Shown: positions 17,414 to 26,060, counted from the stretch's first letter. The stretch is 57,565 bases of DNA from Pseudomonadota bacterium (GCA_022360315.1 JAKSDA010000618.1:1-57565); one strand, 5' to 3'. The notes: generated by a model not told the origin, from the letters alone. Translations and numbers: made by a program.

Positions 17414-17971
17414 GTGCGAGATCTCGCCAGCATCGCTTCGCAGGAAATCCGCCCCATTTCGCGCGCCGAGTACGATCAGATGGTCGCCATGGGCTGGTTC
17501 GAAGATGAGCACGTCGAGCTGCTTGATGGAGTCCTGGTTGCCATGAGCCCACAAGGCCCTCTGCACAGCAAAACTGTCCAGCGTCTCGCAAAGCTCCTGA
17601 CATTGGCCCTCGAAGATCGTGCGGACGTCTACAGCCACAGCCCGCATGCCGCCTCTGACCAATCCGAACCCGAACCGGACGTGAACGTGGTCCCTCCCGG
17701 TGAAGACACCGAAGACCACCCCGACAGGTCGTTTCTCGTCATAGAAGTAGCCCTGTCGTCTCTGGACAAGGATCGGGGGGTAAAGGCGCGCATTTACGCC
17801 GAAAGCAACATCCCTGAATACTGGATTGTCAATCTCGTCGAGCGGGTTATCGAAGTCTATAGCAATCCCAAACGCGGTACGTATCAGTCAAAGCTCACCC
17901 ATGAGCGCGGTGAGACCATCTCACCGATAGAATTTCCCGACGTCAAGGTCGCTGTAAGTGACATTGTGTAA
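17414..17971 (+). CDS. Uma2-family putative endonuclease
   Basis: 185 residues, GTG start, standard length for a plain Uma2 protein. The family layout is complete: 'RAEYDQMVAMGWFEDEHVELLDG', 'MSPQGPLHS', 'SEPEPDVNVVPPG' (Asp89), 'FLVIEVALSSLDKDR' (Glu111), 'GVKARIYAESNIPEYWIVNL' (Lys124), then 'RVIEVYSNP'. It is much closer to the common family consensus than the copy at 781-1665 and lacks the heptad tail, so the two are separate members rather than a recent duplication. Biological role unknown. It stands alone, with a hairpin behind the stop codon. Confidence 0.93.
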   Translation: MRDLASIASQEIRPISRAEYDQMVAMGWFEDEHVELLDGVLVAMSPQGPLHSKTVQRLAKLLTLALEDRADVYSHSPHAASDQSEPEPDVNVVPPGEDTEDHPDRSFLVIEVALSSLDKDRGVKARIYAESNIPEYWIVNLVERVIEVYSNPKRGTYQSKLTHERGETISPIEFPDVKVAVSDIV

Positions 17972-18024
17972 TCGCTCGCTGCAGTTGTCTCTTTGGGCGG
18001 TTGCTTCGTTCTTTTGTGTCGATG

Positions 18025-18050
18025 GGGGGACACCATACTCGGCGTCCCCC
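18025..18050 (+). terminator. Hairpin downstream of Uma2 gene
   Basis: 7-bp GC-rich stem (gggggac / gtccccc) with a 12-base loop, 53 bases after the Uma2 stop. No following T-run on the plus strand, so intrinsic termination is uncertain. Confidence 0.4.
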
Positions 18051-18080
18051 GGGCGGGCCTGGAGATGGGAGGTTTTTGAG

Positions 18081-18131
18081 ATGCGCTCTATACTATTTGC
18101 AGTGATCGCGGTACTTATCCCCTTTCGATAG
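18081..18131 (+). pseudogene. Orphan signal-peptide stub of 16 residues
   Basis: An excellent Shine-Dalgarno gggagg lies 8 bases before ATG 18081. The frame reads MRSILFAVIAVLIPFR and stops, which is a basic-then-hydrophobic signal peptide with nothing behind it. Its end overlaps the tail of the convergent lipoprotein gene. Most likely the 5' remnant of an exported protein cut off by rearrangement; a genuine hydrophobic micropeptide is possible. Confidence 0.4.
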
Positions 18132-19149
18132 GCGGTGCTACACAAACAGCGGTGACAGTGGCCGTGACATTGCGCATGGTCGGATTGTTCCAGGCGCAAC
18201 GCCAGGTATTGGAAGTTTCGCGCTCGTCGATATTCTCGCCCGAAAGTCCATGATAAAATAAGGTAATCTGGTGACTCATCGGGTCATTGATATCGAGCAT
18301 GCAGCTGCCGGCAATGAGCTGATGGTTTCGGTCGCAAGATACAGTCAAATGGCCAATGCGATCGCCCAGTAAAGGGCGACTCTGCGTGGCGTGGACAATG
18401 CGGCCCGCAGTCAGGTCTGACCCGTAATCCGGCGGTTGCAGACAGATGGCAGTGGCCAGCATCAGCTCCTCAGTGTTGGTCGGGTTGTGCCAGGCACAGC
18501 TCCATAGCTCGGGATTACCCTGGGCAAAGCCGCTACGCGACATCGTCATGTCGTCCGTATCTGGTCCTCCCGGAAATGAAAACGTGCATCCACCACTGAT
18601 GAGGAAACCCTCGTCTTCACAGCCTACCGAGAGATTTCCGTTGCTGTAGGCTGTAAGAATCTGGTTTTGTTGATTGTAGATGATGCGCTCTTCGAGAGGC
18701 TGGAGAGAGTGGCATCTGCAGCCTTTGTTTTTGCTTTCCCCGCCTGCCACCGATGAGCTCTCCAGACACATTAACCGGGTAGTAATGACATTGTCTTTGC
18801 CGGTGCGATCGCGCCAGCTACACCACCAATAATCCTGAGAATCCGACGACTTCTCCAATCCCGAGCCGAAGAGAGTAATTTGTTTCGTTACGAGCTCGTC
18901 CTCACAGCTGGCTCCGAGAAGGATCTCTCCATCAGGGCAGAGCTTCCCCAGCGTCTTGAGTAGTATAGGGAACGGCCCCAGACTTCCGTGAGTACGAGTC
19001 ACCCGTTCTTGGGCTAACGGATCTTCTGCACAATTACAGGTACTCGCATCCTCCCCATCAGTAGTTGCGCTGCCACATGAAAATACCAAAAAAATAAAGA
19101 TAAAAAACGCAGAATAAGCCATCAATAACAACTGACAACGCTGCTCCAT
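18115..19149 (-). CDS. Cys-rich lipoprotein with three copies of a W-C-x-W module
   Basis: 344 residues. The signal 'AYSAFFIFIFLVFSCGS' gives a lipoprotein anchor. The mature chain repeats one module three times: C..., 'LLGASC' / 'LISGGC' / 'LIAGSC', then 'WWCSW' / 'WSCAW' / 'WRCAW', an Asn/Asp-Pro or Arg-Asp turn, and a closing 'RLMCL' / 'TAICL' / 'TAVCV'. Each module keeps about four Cys, suggesting disulfide-stabilised extracellular domains. Codon use is less GC-rich than neighbouring genes. It follows the larger lipoprotein gene by 15 bases on the same strand. Start ATG 19149, or the Met nine codons later. No named family recognised; binding of a surface ligand is only a guess. Confidence 0.72.
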   Translation of the reverse strand: MEQRCQLLLMAYSAFFIFIFLVFSCGSATTDGEDASTCNCAEDPLAQERVTRTHGSLGPFPILLKTLGKLCPDGEILLGASCEDELVTKQITLFGSGLEKSSDSQDYWWCSWRDRTGKDNVITTRLMCLESSSVAGGESKNKGCRCHSLQPLEERIIYNQQNQILTAYSNGNLSVGCEDEGFLISGGCTFSFPGGPDTDDMTMSRSGFAQGNPELWSCAWHNPTNTEELMLATAICLQPPDYGSDLTAGRIVHATQSRPLLGDRIGHLTVSCDRNHQLIAGSCMLDINDPMSHQITLFYHGLSGENIDERETSNTWRCAWNNPTMRNVTATVTAVCVAPPIERG

Positions 19150-19164
19150 AATAATTACCCAGGC

Positions 19165-21573
19165 TCATGGAAACGTGGGGGGCAAGGTCGCTTCTTCTCG
19201 AATGTTCCAACTGAACGAAGACAGTCGCACAGGATCGCGGAACGTGCCAGAAGCCCGAGGACTCAGCGGGATTAACAAAGGCGTTGTTGCCACGCTGCCG
19301 ATAATCTCAAGAAAGGACGCTTCGAGGTGCGATGAGAGAAGAGCACGAAAGTGGCGATATATTTTTGTTTGCTCGCATTCATCGCCACCAGGCTGTCTAT
19401 GTCTACTGCACCAAGTCCACGCACTATAGCGGTTCCCGGTAATAATGAATTGCGGATAATAATCCAGGTCAAGCGGTAGATCGTTGTACCCCCCTGACTG
19501 ACCAGCAGGCGCTGGCGCCAAAAAAGACGTGTCGCGAAGGGTCAGCACCACTCGATAGTGGCGCGGCCGGTTCGGACTCACCCGTGGCTCGAAACGATAT
19601 TCATTGGCCTCACAATCACCATCTCCCCTGACCAGACACGAATCCAACTCGACCCCATCATCACTAAACGTCACATCCCAGATGCGAACACCCCACGCAG
19701 CTGCGGGCACGGGTAGCGCGGGCACTGTCTCGCCGGTGGTTCCATAGCCCAGGGGTGGCTCGTCCAGGCACGGATCGATCGGCGCCGTGGCACAATCAGG
19801 CGCCGGATTGTCGTCGGTCTCGAGCTCGGCGTTGGACTTGATCCACTGCTTGGAGTACGTTGCGCTCTGCAGGTATTCGAGAGTTACATAACTGACCTCG
19901 TCGGTGCCATTATGGACATCGAATTCCATGACTTCGAGCTCTTGTGCTCCATTGATCGATGGAGCCAGGTTGTTGAACTCGCCCAGAGTTGCAGCACTCA
20001 GACTACCGCTTCCTTGTGATAAGTGGGCCGCTCCAACCCGAAGCGGAGCCGGTAGCGGCGTGTGCGCCCAGCACAGAGTGACCACATTGCTCCGGTTTTC
20101 CAGCCGATCAGTGGCTCGAATGTCCAGCTCGAACACGCCTTGTTCAGTAGCCAATGCAGGGACCTGAACTCTCAGTAACACAATTTCGTATTGCGCGCTG
20201 GTTACACCATACACGTCGCTGCCAAGCATATGGGCCGGCGTCCAGTCGAGCAAGGTCTGACTCTGCTCTGGCAGCCGCACTCGATACTCGACCGTCTCCG
20301 GGGTAAAACCCACTCCCCCGTCATCCACCATGAATCGCCAACGCAACGGATTGTGCTCGATACTGTCCAGGCGATGAGCATACTTGGCCACCGCAGGACA
20401 TGTATGAGAGTCGCCCAGGTCGATCTGCGGGCCAATCGGCTCATGAATGGGTACAGCCTGCTCGTCAAAGTCGATCGCATCATATTGCTCGTCGCGAATC
20501 AGGGACGACAAAACTGTGATATCTGGAGGATCGGTATCGAATAACTCACACACTGCCTCACCAAAGAGCTCGGACTCTTCATTGGTGGCTATCTCCACTG
20601 CCATGTCGAGTACATCGCTGGTATCCAGAGGCGTCTTGTTCAGGTCCGACTGGATAAAGGCCACCAGCGCACCTGCAAGATGGGTGCGCAGACTGTGCGG
20701 GCCGAGATTGCACAGCTGCTCGCACTGCTCACCCGCGCAGTCAGCCGGTTCTATACAGGTCCCGATTACCAGCTGGTTATTCGCTTCACCCACTCCGTCA
20801 AAAATCGCTCCCTCACCCGATACGTCCTCGGCCAGTGCATGGGTGAGTATCATGGTGTTGACCGCCTGGACACTCTCGGTGGAACGCTCCGCCATCTGCC
20901 TGGCCAGCGTCGAAAGCGCGGCCAGAGATAAGCTGTAGCGCACTGCTGGACTGAGCGAGGCGGCCCCCTCGTCCAGAGGCGCTGGATCCAACTCCATCAA
21001 GTCACGCAAGCCGAGGTGCTCGCTCAATAACTGCAATGCCCGTTCGGTCGCGTTGCCATAACTGGCCTCGGGATCACCGGGGAAAAACCCCCTGAATCGA
21101 GCCCGGGCCAGCTCTTCGGCCAAAGTCGTCCACGGCGTGATGGCCACGGTATAGCCCTCCAGACGCTCGTGCACTCGATAGAATACTCCCGACAATAGCG
21201 GCCGATCCGCTCCCCGTGCCTCCCACCGCGCTGCACGCGCCGGCTGCGAGCTGTCGTCAAACCCCAGCCGCTCCGCAGACCAGTACTCCTGACTCTGGCC
21301 TCCGTATACCTCGAAGCGCAGAGCTCCATATGCCCCGCTGCCGACATCGATCGCAAACTGTCCAAACTCGTCAGTCTCTACCTCGACAACCGGCCTGCGC
21401 TCGAGCCGCTCACCATCCGGCCCCAGCTGCCATACCCGCAGCCGCGCCTCCGTCAATGGCGATGTCGACATAACTACCCTCCCCCTGATGTTGCTGGGAG
21501 AGGGCGAGCCGAGTGGATTACAGCCAGATGTAGACATAACTCCAAAACATACGATAACCAGTATTACTGGCAT
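19165..21573 (-). CDS. Large lipoprotein with carboxypeptidase-regulatory-like domain
   Basis: About 802 residues from ATG 21573, chosen because it puts a lipoprotein signal 'MPVILVIVCFGVMSTSGC' at the N-terminus; the open frame extends to 21888 but would overlap the preceding gene. Residues after the lipobox ('NIRGRVVMSTSPLTEARLRVW...DEFGQFAIDVGSGAYG') look like a carboxypeptidase regulatory-like beta-sandwich. A helical part ('YSLSLAALSTLARQMAERS') with a Cys cluster 'CIEPADCAGEQCEQLC' follows, then Ig-like strands. Probably exposed on the cell surface. It lies 229 bases behind the exported protein gene at 21803 and is followed by the Cys-rich lipoprotein, all on the same strand as the FHA-kinase pair. 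Confidence 0.75.
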   Translation of the reverse strand: MPVILVIVCFGVMSTSGCNPLGSPSPSNIRGRVVMSTSPLTEARLRVWQLGPDGERLERRPVVEVETDEFGQFAIDVGSGAYGALRFEVYGGQSQEYWSAERLGFDDSSQPARAARWEARGADRPLLSGVFYRVHERLEGYTVAITPWTTLAEELARARFRGFFPGDPEASYGNATERALQLLSEHLGLRDLMELDPAPLDEGAASLSPAVRYSLSLAALSTLARQMAERSTESVQAVNTMILTHALAEDVSGEGAIFDGVGEANNQLVIGTCIEPADCAGEQCEQLCNLGPHSLRTHLAGALVAFIQSDLNKTPLDTSDVLDMAVEIATNEESELFGEAVCELFDTDPPDITVLSSLIRDEQYDAIDFDEQAVPIHEPIGPQIDLGDSHTCPAVAKYAHRLDSIEHNPLRWRFMVDDGGVGFTPETVEYRVRLPEQSQTLLDWTPAHMLGSDVYGVTSAQYEIVLLRVQVPALATEQGVFELDIRATDRLENRSNVVTLCWAHTPLPAPLRVGAAHLSQGSGSLSAATLGEFNNLAPSINGAQELEVMEFDVHNGTDEVSYVTLEYLQSATYSKQWIKSNAELETDDNPAPDCATAPIDPCLDEPPLGYGTTGETVPALPVPAAAWGVRIWDVTFSDDGVELDSCLVRGDGDCEANEYRFEPRVSPNRPRHYRVVLTLRDTSFLAPAPAGQSGGYNDLPLDLDYYPQFIITGNRYSAWTWCSRHRQPGGDECEQTKIYRHFRALLSSHLEASFLEIIGSVATTPLLIPLSPRASGTFRDPVRLSSFSWNIREEATLPPTFP

Positions 21574-21802
21574 CGATAATTTCCAGTGGCCAGCCGGGAA
21601 CTCATCACTCTTTCTGATCCTGACAATCCCACCTGGCTTGCTAACGACCCTACCCCTTTTGAAAGCCGAGCGCAATGAACCTATGCCCTCATATTGGCTG
21701 TTTGTACATGTGTTGCTCACGCAACTTCTTTGTGTAGTAATTGTATTGTCGCTATTATTCACATACGAACTCCAATTCTGCGAGAGCTCGCCGAACTGGC
21801 AA

Positions 21803-23038
21803 CTATCTGGAGTAGCTGACATGGATGGTACCTTCCAGGGAGCGAAACCTGCTGTCTCGGCCCAGTGATTTTGCTTGCATCCCCGCAATCTCTATGCCCA
21901 GTCCCCAATTCGAGGCCAGGCGAATCTCCGAGCCTAGCCCTGCGGTGGCTGTCAAATCCCACTTCCAGCCGGTGTGCTCGGCATCGACAGCGCCGTCATC
22001 GAGCAAGTAAACCAGGCGTCTAATCGAGCGGCCCTGCACGCCAATACCCAGTCGCAACGATGGGACCAGATGCACGCCGCGGCCAAGAGCTATGCGGAAG
22101 TGTCTGACTCGAATACCGAGTTCGATGCGTCCAAGCCGGGTAAACCGCCTCACCTCGTTCACCTCGCCGGTTGTGCTGTCGCGCCGCAAAACCCCCTCGC
22201 TGGTTCCGGTATGGGCAAATGTCCACGCGCTTTCCGCGACCAGATGCTCGCTGGCGAGGTAACCAAACCGCAACGTGGCACCCGCCAGATGAGTACGCCT
22301 GGTGACCTCGGCCAGCTCCAGGTCGCCCAGTTCTACCAGCCCGCTCACAGCCTCCAGCTGGACCGAGGCCTGCCGGACACTGGAACCGGATGGAACTGGA
22401 TCAGCGGCCTCGCTGTCCCGGGCCGGAGAATCCCATAACCCATTCACCACCTCCCACGCATCGCCGATGAGCCGGGATATGACGTTGCGAGTTCGACCGC
22501 AAGCAGACCCGACCAGCGGACCGCATCGAACCCGCTCGGACTCTTGGCCCGATGCCTGGACACCGACTTTTTCGCCAGCGCTTTTAAAAATGGCCAGTCC
22601 AATCGCCTCACTCGCATGTCGCGCCACGCGCAGGCGAATGACCACCGGCGCCGGTTCCAGCTCGACCAGCAGAGAGGCCTGGGCACCCTGGGCGATTGTT
22701 TCGACCACATGGATCTTGATGTCGTTGTCCACCACTCCGGTGATGAAGCCCGTACTGTCTCCCTTTCCCTTGCTGATGCGGACCCGCTTTAGCTCGGTAT
22801 GGAACACAAATACGCTGGCCACGTCCGGATGCAGGGCCACATACACCGAACACTGCCGCTCTTCGGGAAGAAGTACCTCGATCTGACCCCCGCGCACCCG
22901 GGCGTCGCAGCGCTCCAACTCCGCTTTCGCCAGACCTGGCCAAAAAATGAGCGGCGGAACGATGATAACGATGATAACGAGTGAGGCCATGACCAGTGAA
23001 TCGCCCACAGACCATCTACGGCGCCAAACAGCTCTCAT
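21803..23038 (-). CDS. Exported protein, DUF2381/TIGR02268-like front and barrel-like rear
   Basis: About 411 residues. ATG 23038 overlaps the kinase stop (ATGA) and is followed by basic residues and a hydrophobic signal ('VMASLVIIVIIVPPLIFWPGLAKA'). The first half ('EERQCSVYVALHPDVASVFVF...VRISKGKGD...ASLLVELEPAPVVIRLRV') resembles the Myxococcus paralogous family TIGR02268/DUF2381; I hold this weakly. The second half has alternating strands ('LAGATLRFGYLASEHLVAES', 'IELGIRVRHFRIALGRGVHL', 'VPSLRLGIGVQGRSIR', 'LGSEIRLASNWGLGIEIAG') like an outer-membrane barrel, but it ends in 'HVSYSR' without terminal Phe. Co-translation with the kinase suggests it is that kinase's partner or output. Confidence 0.6.
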   Translation of the reverse strand: MRAVWRRRWSVGDSLVMASLVIIVIIVPPLIFWPGLAKAELERCDARVRGGQIEVLLPEERQCSVYVALHPDVASVFVFHTELKRVRISKGKGDSTGFITGVVDNDIKIHVVETIAQGAQASLLVELEPAPVVIRLRVARHASEAIGLAIFKSAGEKVGVQASGQESERVRCGPLVGSACGRTRNVISRLIGDAWEVVNGLWDSPARDSEAADPVPSGSSVRQASVQLEAVSGLVELGDLELAEVTRRTHLAGATLRFGYLASEHLVAESAWTFAHTGTSEGVLRRDSTTGEVNEVRRFTRLGRIELGIRVRHFRIALGRGVHLVPSLRLGIGVQGRSIRRLVYLLDDGAVDAEHTGWKWDLTATAGLGSEIRLASNWGLGIEIAGMQAKSLGRDSRFRSLEGTIHVSYSR

Positions 23039-24534
23039 TCGTCCTCTCCTTGCCTGTTGTGGCGCTTCTCCTGTTCCTCCACATAGCTCGGCCAGTATCT
23101 TCGCTCGATCCGCGGAACATCGTCCCACACCTGCTCCTGCTCGTTTTGGCTCGCCCCCCCGGGCTTGCGTATGGGCCCGGGTTTCTCGGCTCGGGTCGCC
23201 TCTGACACAGTCCCCGGTAGAGCGGCTGATGTCTCGGCGATTCGACGCGGTAGCACGCTGTCCACGCCGACGACCGGGGAGTCGCGCTCGCCGGCCGCAA
23301 GGCCGGCAGGAGCCGCGGCCCCACCCGGTGCAGTGGTGACCGGACCTCGCGCACTGCGCCCCGGTTTGACCGGGCCGGGCCCGCCAGCCGCAGGCTGGCC
23401 AGGTCCAGGCCGGCCGCCGGCCGCCTCGTCCGTCTTGGCCCGGTTCGACTCCACGGTGATATCGGCCCCGGTCTCCGTGCTCCACAGCCCGAACAGCGCC
23501 GTTGTGCCCAGGCCGACCAGCGCACCGACCAGCGCCGCGATCGCCACCGCTGCATAAAGTGGCTTTCTGTACGGCGAACGAGCCGCGGCCAGGCGATCGG
23601 CCAGCGACGACACCCGCTCTGTTTTGGTCAGTAACCCACCCGCTGGTGAGGAAAACGACGTCACCGCACTCGGCTCTTCGACTCCGCTGAGCCGCTGAAC
23701 CAGAAGGGCCAGCGATTCGTGGCTGGCAACCGGTAGCGCGTCCAGCTCGTCGATCACATCCTGGGCCCGTTGATAGCGGCGTTCGCGGTTATGCTCCAAC
23801 AGGCCCATCGCGATCGAGTCGAGCGGCTTGGGCAACTCCGAGCGCAGAACCCTCGGCGAGGTCACCTCGTGGTGCAACATCCGCGCGAGATATTCCGCCG
23901 CCGACCCGCGGCCAAACGGCAGCTGCCCGGTCAATAGCTCGTAGAACATCGCACCCACCGCGTACAGATCACATCGGCAATCGGGTGCCAACTCCTGTAT
24001 CTGCTCTGGGCTGATGTATCCAATCGTGCCCTTCCATCCCGAGGATGATGCCTCGTTGGCCCGCTCGAATCGAGCCAGGCCAAAATCTGTCAACTTGACC
24101 TCGCCCTGGCGCGAAATCAGCACGTTCTGTGGGGAAACGTCGCGATGGATGATGGTTCGCTCGTGGGCGTAGGCGAGCGCATGTAGCACCTCGCGAATCA
24201 CCAACACCACCGCCGGCAGCGGCAACGGATAGGCCCGCATCAGCCGGCTCAGAGTAATTCCGTCGATCACCTCCATGGCCAGAAATAATCCGCCCTGGGG
24301 ATCCTGACCGACATCGAATACATCGACGATATTTCGATGAGAGAGCTCGGCCGCCAGACGGGCTTCACGCCCAAACATGGTTATAAAATGCTCGTCCTGG
24401 CTGCGGTCGAACCGAAGCCGCTTGACCGCCACGTGCCGCCACGGCCCATCGACACCGAGGATTTCCGCGCGATAGACATCGGCCATGGCACCGCTGCCGA
24501 GAAATTCGCCGAGCCGATATCGTTCGGTAACCAC
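23035..24534 (-). CDS. Transmembrane Ser/Thr protein kinase
   Basis: 499 residues from GTG 24534, which has ggagg 7 bases upstream and begins 1 base after the FHA stop; the frame extends to 24600 without support. Hanks motifs are intact: glycine loop 'LGSGAMADVYRAE', Lys38 in 'HVAVKRL', catalytic loop 'IHRDVSPQN', 'LTDFGLARF' and 'YISPEQIQ'. A membrane segment ('LYAAVAIAALVGALVGLGTTALFGLW') at about 330-356 is followed by a Pro/Gly/Ala-rich tail with no recognised sensor domain. The cytosolic kinase probably phosphorylates Ser or Thr on partners such as the FHA protein next door. The tight FHA-kinase-exported protein arrangement indicates one signalling unit. Confidence 0.93.
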   Translation of the reverse strand: MVTERYRLGEFLGSGAMADVYRAEILGVDGPWRHVAVKRLRFDRSQDEHFITMFGREARLAAELSHRNIVDVFDVGQDPQGGLFLAMEVIDGITLSRLMRAYPLPLPAVVLVIREVLHALAYAHERTIIHRDVSPQNVLISRQGEVKLTDFGLARFERANEASSSGWKGTIGYISPEQIQELAPDCRCDLYAVGAMFYELLTGQLPFGRGSAAEYLARMLHHEVTSPRVLRSELPKPLDSIAMGLLEHNRERRYQRAQDVIDELDALPVASHESLALLVQRLSGVEEPSAVTSFSSPAGGLLTKTERVSSLADRLAAARSPYRKPLYAAVAIAALVGALVGLGTTALFGLWSTETGADITVESNRAKTDEAAGGRPGPGQPAAGGPGPVKPGRSARGPVTTAPGGAAAPAGLAAGERDSPVVGVDSVLPRRIAETSAALPGTVSEATRAEKPGPIRKPGGASQNEQEQVWDDVPRIERRYWPSYVEEQEKRHNRQGEDE

Positions 24535-24535
24535 G

Positions 24536-25120
24536 TCACTTCCTCCCCTTGCGAGGAGTTGACGGCCGCTTTTTGAACTTCTTTTTGATCCAGTCCGCAA
24601 GCGTCGAATGCTGGACTCCGATGGCCTGGGCGGCGCGACGAAGCGTGCCGTGGGTCTTCATGGCACCATGGAGAAACGTGAACATTGTCGAGGCGACCAG
24701 AAGCACTCGCTCATCCACACCACGCGGCCCGTAGGCCAAAAGCGTGGTGCGCCCCAGCGTCAATAAAATGCCTTCAGACAGAACACATTTGTCGACAACA
24801 ACCCCATTGGCACGCGTCCCATTCGTGGATCGGCAGTCGTGCACCAGCACCCGATCACGGCGCCGTTCGATCAGGCAATGCTTGGCCGAAACTGCGGTAT
24901 CAGCCAGGACGATATCGGCACCCGACACAGCACCTACAGTAATGAAGCGCTTGGGCTGGCCCTCGATGCGAAAATCGTCAAAAGCAAACGTGGGGCCGTT
25001 GGGCATGATGTGCAGTCCTGAAACGATCCACGCGGACTGGCCGGGATCGTCATCGGAGAGTTTGACCGTATTGCGCTCCTTCGCAAGAGGGCGGACGTCG
25101 CCCGTGGATTCATCGAACAT
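24536..25120 (-). CDS. FHA-domain protein with C-terminal helix-turn-helix
   Basis: 194 residues from ATG 25120, which has ggag 6 bases upstream. The FHA core is clear: 'FITVGAVSGADIVLADTAVS', 'AKHCLIERR' and 'DCRSTNGTRANG' (about 60-130), the fold that binds phosphothreonine. The C-terminus 'TLRRAAQAIGVQHSTLADWI' followed by a Lys-rich tail is a Fis-like helix-turn-helix, so the protein may be a phosphorylation-dependent DNA-binding regulator. The same frame extends upstream to a TTG at 25279 and would add a 'CNVCRTASEGFRDCELHH' zinc-finger-like segment; this longer form cannot be excluded. It precedes the kinase gene by 1 base. Confidence 0.88.
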   Translation of the reverse strand: MFDESTGDVRPLAKERNTVKLSDDDPGQSAWIVSGLHIMPNGPTFAFDDFRIEGQPKRFITVGAVSGADIVLADTAVSAKHCLIERRRDRVLVHDCRSTNGTRANGVVVDKCVLSEGILLTLGRTTLLAYGPRGVDERVLLVASTMFTFLHGAMKTHGTLRRAAQAIGVQHSTLADWIKKKFKKRPSTPRKGRK

Positions 25121-25606
25121 GATCAGCTCCGATCTCGAATCCTCCACGGATTCATCGCATGGTTCGGCTGCCCCAACAACAGTCGCGTGGGAACAGCCCA
25201 GGACCCGGTCCGTTCGATGGTGCAATTCGCAATCTCGGAATCCTTCCGAGGCTGTCCTGCATACATTGCAGAAACTCAATCATGGTACCGATCCGTTGTT
25301 TCTGTCCAATTCGACGATTTGGCTTCTTGGTACAGTTTCCTGCAAGAAACGCCCAGCAGGGTCGATCCTGGCGCGTCGAGGACAAGGCGCGAGGAGTGGA
25401 GCATAGTGGCCTACGTGACCGACGAGCAACGCTGTCATCGTCGGACTGGTCGGGGATAATGGGTGGTTAATTGTGGAAACTGTACTTAGCAATGAGCAAA
25501 AAACATAAAAAGTACAAGTCTCTATTCATACAGCACCGGTGATGGGGTCGCCTTATACAGTTTCACAAAAAAATTACATTGCCCTTCTGAATTTCGAATA
25601 CTTAGC

Positions 25607-25639
25607 CTTTGGAGTGTCCGATATTCGGACACTCCAAAG
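25607..25639. promoter_or_regulatory. Perfect 15-bp inverted repeat, 3-base loop
   Basis: Left arm ctttggagtgtccga (25607-25621), loop tat, right arm tcggacactccaaag (25625-25639). It is the strongest hairpin I found in the window. It could be a terminator for the kinase mRNA coming from the right, part of a small RNA, or a dimeric operator. Confidence 0.7.
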
Positions 25640-25642
25640 CAC

Positions 25643-25662
25643 TTCACATCTTTTGATGTGAA
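25643..25662. promoter_or_regulatory. 8-bp inverted repeat with tttt loop
   Basis: Arms ttcacatc and gatgtgaa around tttt, three bases after the larger hairpin. The sequence has the form of a dimeric regulator operator; the regulator is unknown. Confidence 0.55.
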
Positions 25663-25836
25663 AGAGACTACTATGTTGGGCATATCGAGTGACAATAGCG
25701 ATTGCAGTCAGATAAAAATTTTACAATTTTGTATCCTCGTAACATATCGAAACTGCAATTGAATGATCAATATCTCGAAATAGCACTCTCCAATGAATTC
25801 TGATGTAGAAAAAATCAAAACGGACAACCGATATCG

Positions 25837-26060
25837 CTGTTCAGATGTTCGGGTAGTCTTTTCAGACATTCGAGCTCTCTGTTCTGTGTTCAAAGTGTTC
25901 TGTTCAGATGATCGATTGCTCTATACAGACCATCGAGGTGCTCTGTTCAGATGCTTGGGTGCTGTTCAGATGTTCGGGTTGCTGCTCGGATGTTGGGGTG
26001 CTGTTCAGATGTTCGGGTGCTGTCGCTCAGATGCTCGAGGTGCTGTTCAGATGTTCGGGT
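25837..26060. repeat. Degenerate minisatellite, about 11 units of 19-23 bp
   Basis: The unit gctgttcagatgttcgggt is perfect at 26000-26018 and 26042-26060, near-perfect at 25961-25980 and 25940-25960, and increasingly diverged to the left (for example 'cttttcagacattcgagct' at 25858). Unit length varies, so it is not a coding repeat. Decay is directional, with the freshest copies at the right. Confidence 0.85.

Noticed and set aside
25480..25835. Chromosomal replication origin or plasmid origin in the AT-rich island
   Set aside because: No cluster of DnaA boxes and no dnaA, dnaN or rep gene nearby.
25837..26060. CRISPR array
   Set aside because: Units are directly adjacent and degenerate with no unique spacers, and no cas gene is present.
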